This document shows positions 14,885 through 14,922 of a stretch of DNA of 14,922 nt, piece after piece. Positions within the stretch are counted from its first letter, which is position 1. Each line of letters opens with the position of its first letter. A program made the position numbers and the translations under genes. Where the stretch lies: contig QAKH01000035.1 of the NCBI GenBank assembly GCA_003343885.1, positions 1 through 14,922 on the forward strand, written 5' to 3'. A model generated the notes under the pieces. That model saw only the letters and a program-made list of their open reading frames with translations. It was not told the DNA's origin and made no database searches. The DNA is from Clostridiales bacterium (GTDB lineage Bacteria; Bacillota; Clostridia; Oscillospirales; CAG-382).

Positions 14885-14922
14885 GGCGGCGAAGCGCCGC
14901 TGCAATACTCGCGAACGAGCAA
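14885..14922 (-). repeat. Repeat module B, inverted partial copy at window end
   Basis: Positions 14885-14906 are an exact 22-bp reverse complement of 14640-14661 (the end of module B copy 2 and first base of A). Further matches to the TTGCTTGC and GCGA parts run up to the window edge. The repeat family therefore continues beyond the window. Confidence 0.75.

Noticed and set aside
14342..14922. CRISPR array
   Set aside because: Repeats are long, few, modular and unevenly spaced, with no spacer pattern and no cas genes.

Overview
The window looks like chromosomal DNA from an anaerobic, endospore-forming member of the Firmicutes, class Clostridia, probably a gut or rumen lineage. The grounds are a SipL-type spore-coat protein with SPOCS and LysM domains, a SpoVM-like peptide, a T-box leader, a fluoride riboswitch, a one-chain pyruvate:ferredoxin oxidoreductase (PFOR), strong AGGAGG-type ribosome binding sites and moderate GC content. 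This rests on gene content only; I cannot name a genus.

Layout. (1) 1-113: the 5' part of a minus-strand tRNA-Arg(ACG) with its promoter. (2) 233-3055, minus strand: a 48-aa membrane protein, a 24-aa SpoVM-like peptide, a SipL-like coat morphogenetic protein and an M23 peptidase with an SLH-like tail, ending at a strong hairpin terminator. The two smallest genes are easily missed by gene callers. (3) 3178-4894, plus strand: a sigma-A promoter, a ROK sugar kinase and a GmhA-like SIS phosphosugar isomerase. (4) 5007-6220: a promoter, a fluoride riboswitch whose 3' helix overlaps an intrinsic terminator, and a cation/proton antiporter gene that is broken by an in-frame stop, an apparent internal deletion and a frameshift. 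(5) 6285-14294: a promoter and T-box leader (specifier probably CTC, Leu), followed by a LeuA-like protein lacking the metal-binding HxH, an unusual fusion of a TIM-barrel sugar isomerase/epimerase with an acyl-CoA ligase, and PFOR. (6) 14295-14922: no gene; a mosaic of repeated hairpin modules.

How the genes may work together. Region 2 reads as a spore-envelope cluster: SpoVM and SipL both act to anchor SpoIVA on the forespore membrane. Region 5 is the most interesting part. An amino-acid-starvation switch controls an acyl-CoA ligase, a 2-oxoacid:ferredoxin oxidoreductase and a LeuA-like protein that keeps its leucine-sensing domain but has lost key catalytic ligands. One coherent but unproven reading is a leucine-responsive route that activates a short or branched acid to its CoA ester and reductively carboxylates it to a 2-oxoacid.

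All assignments come from reading motifs by eye; no database search was run.
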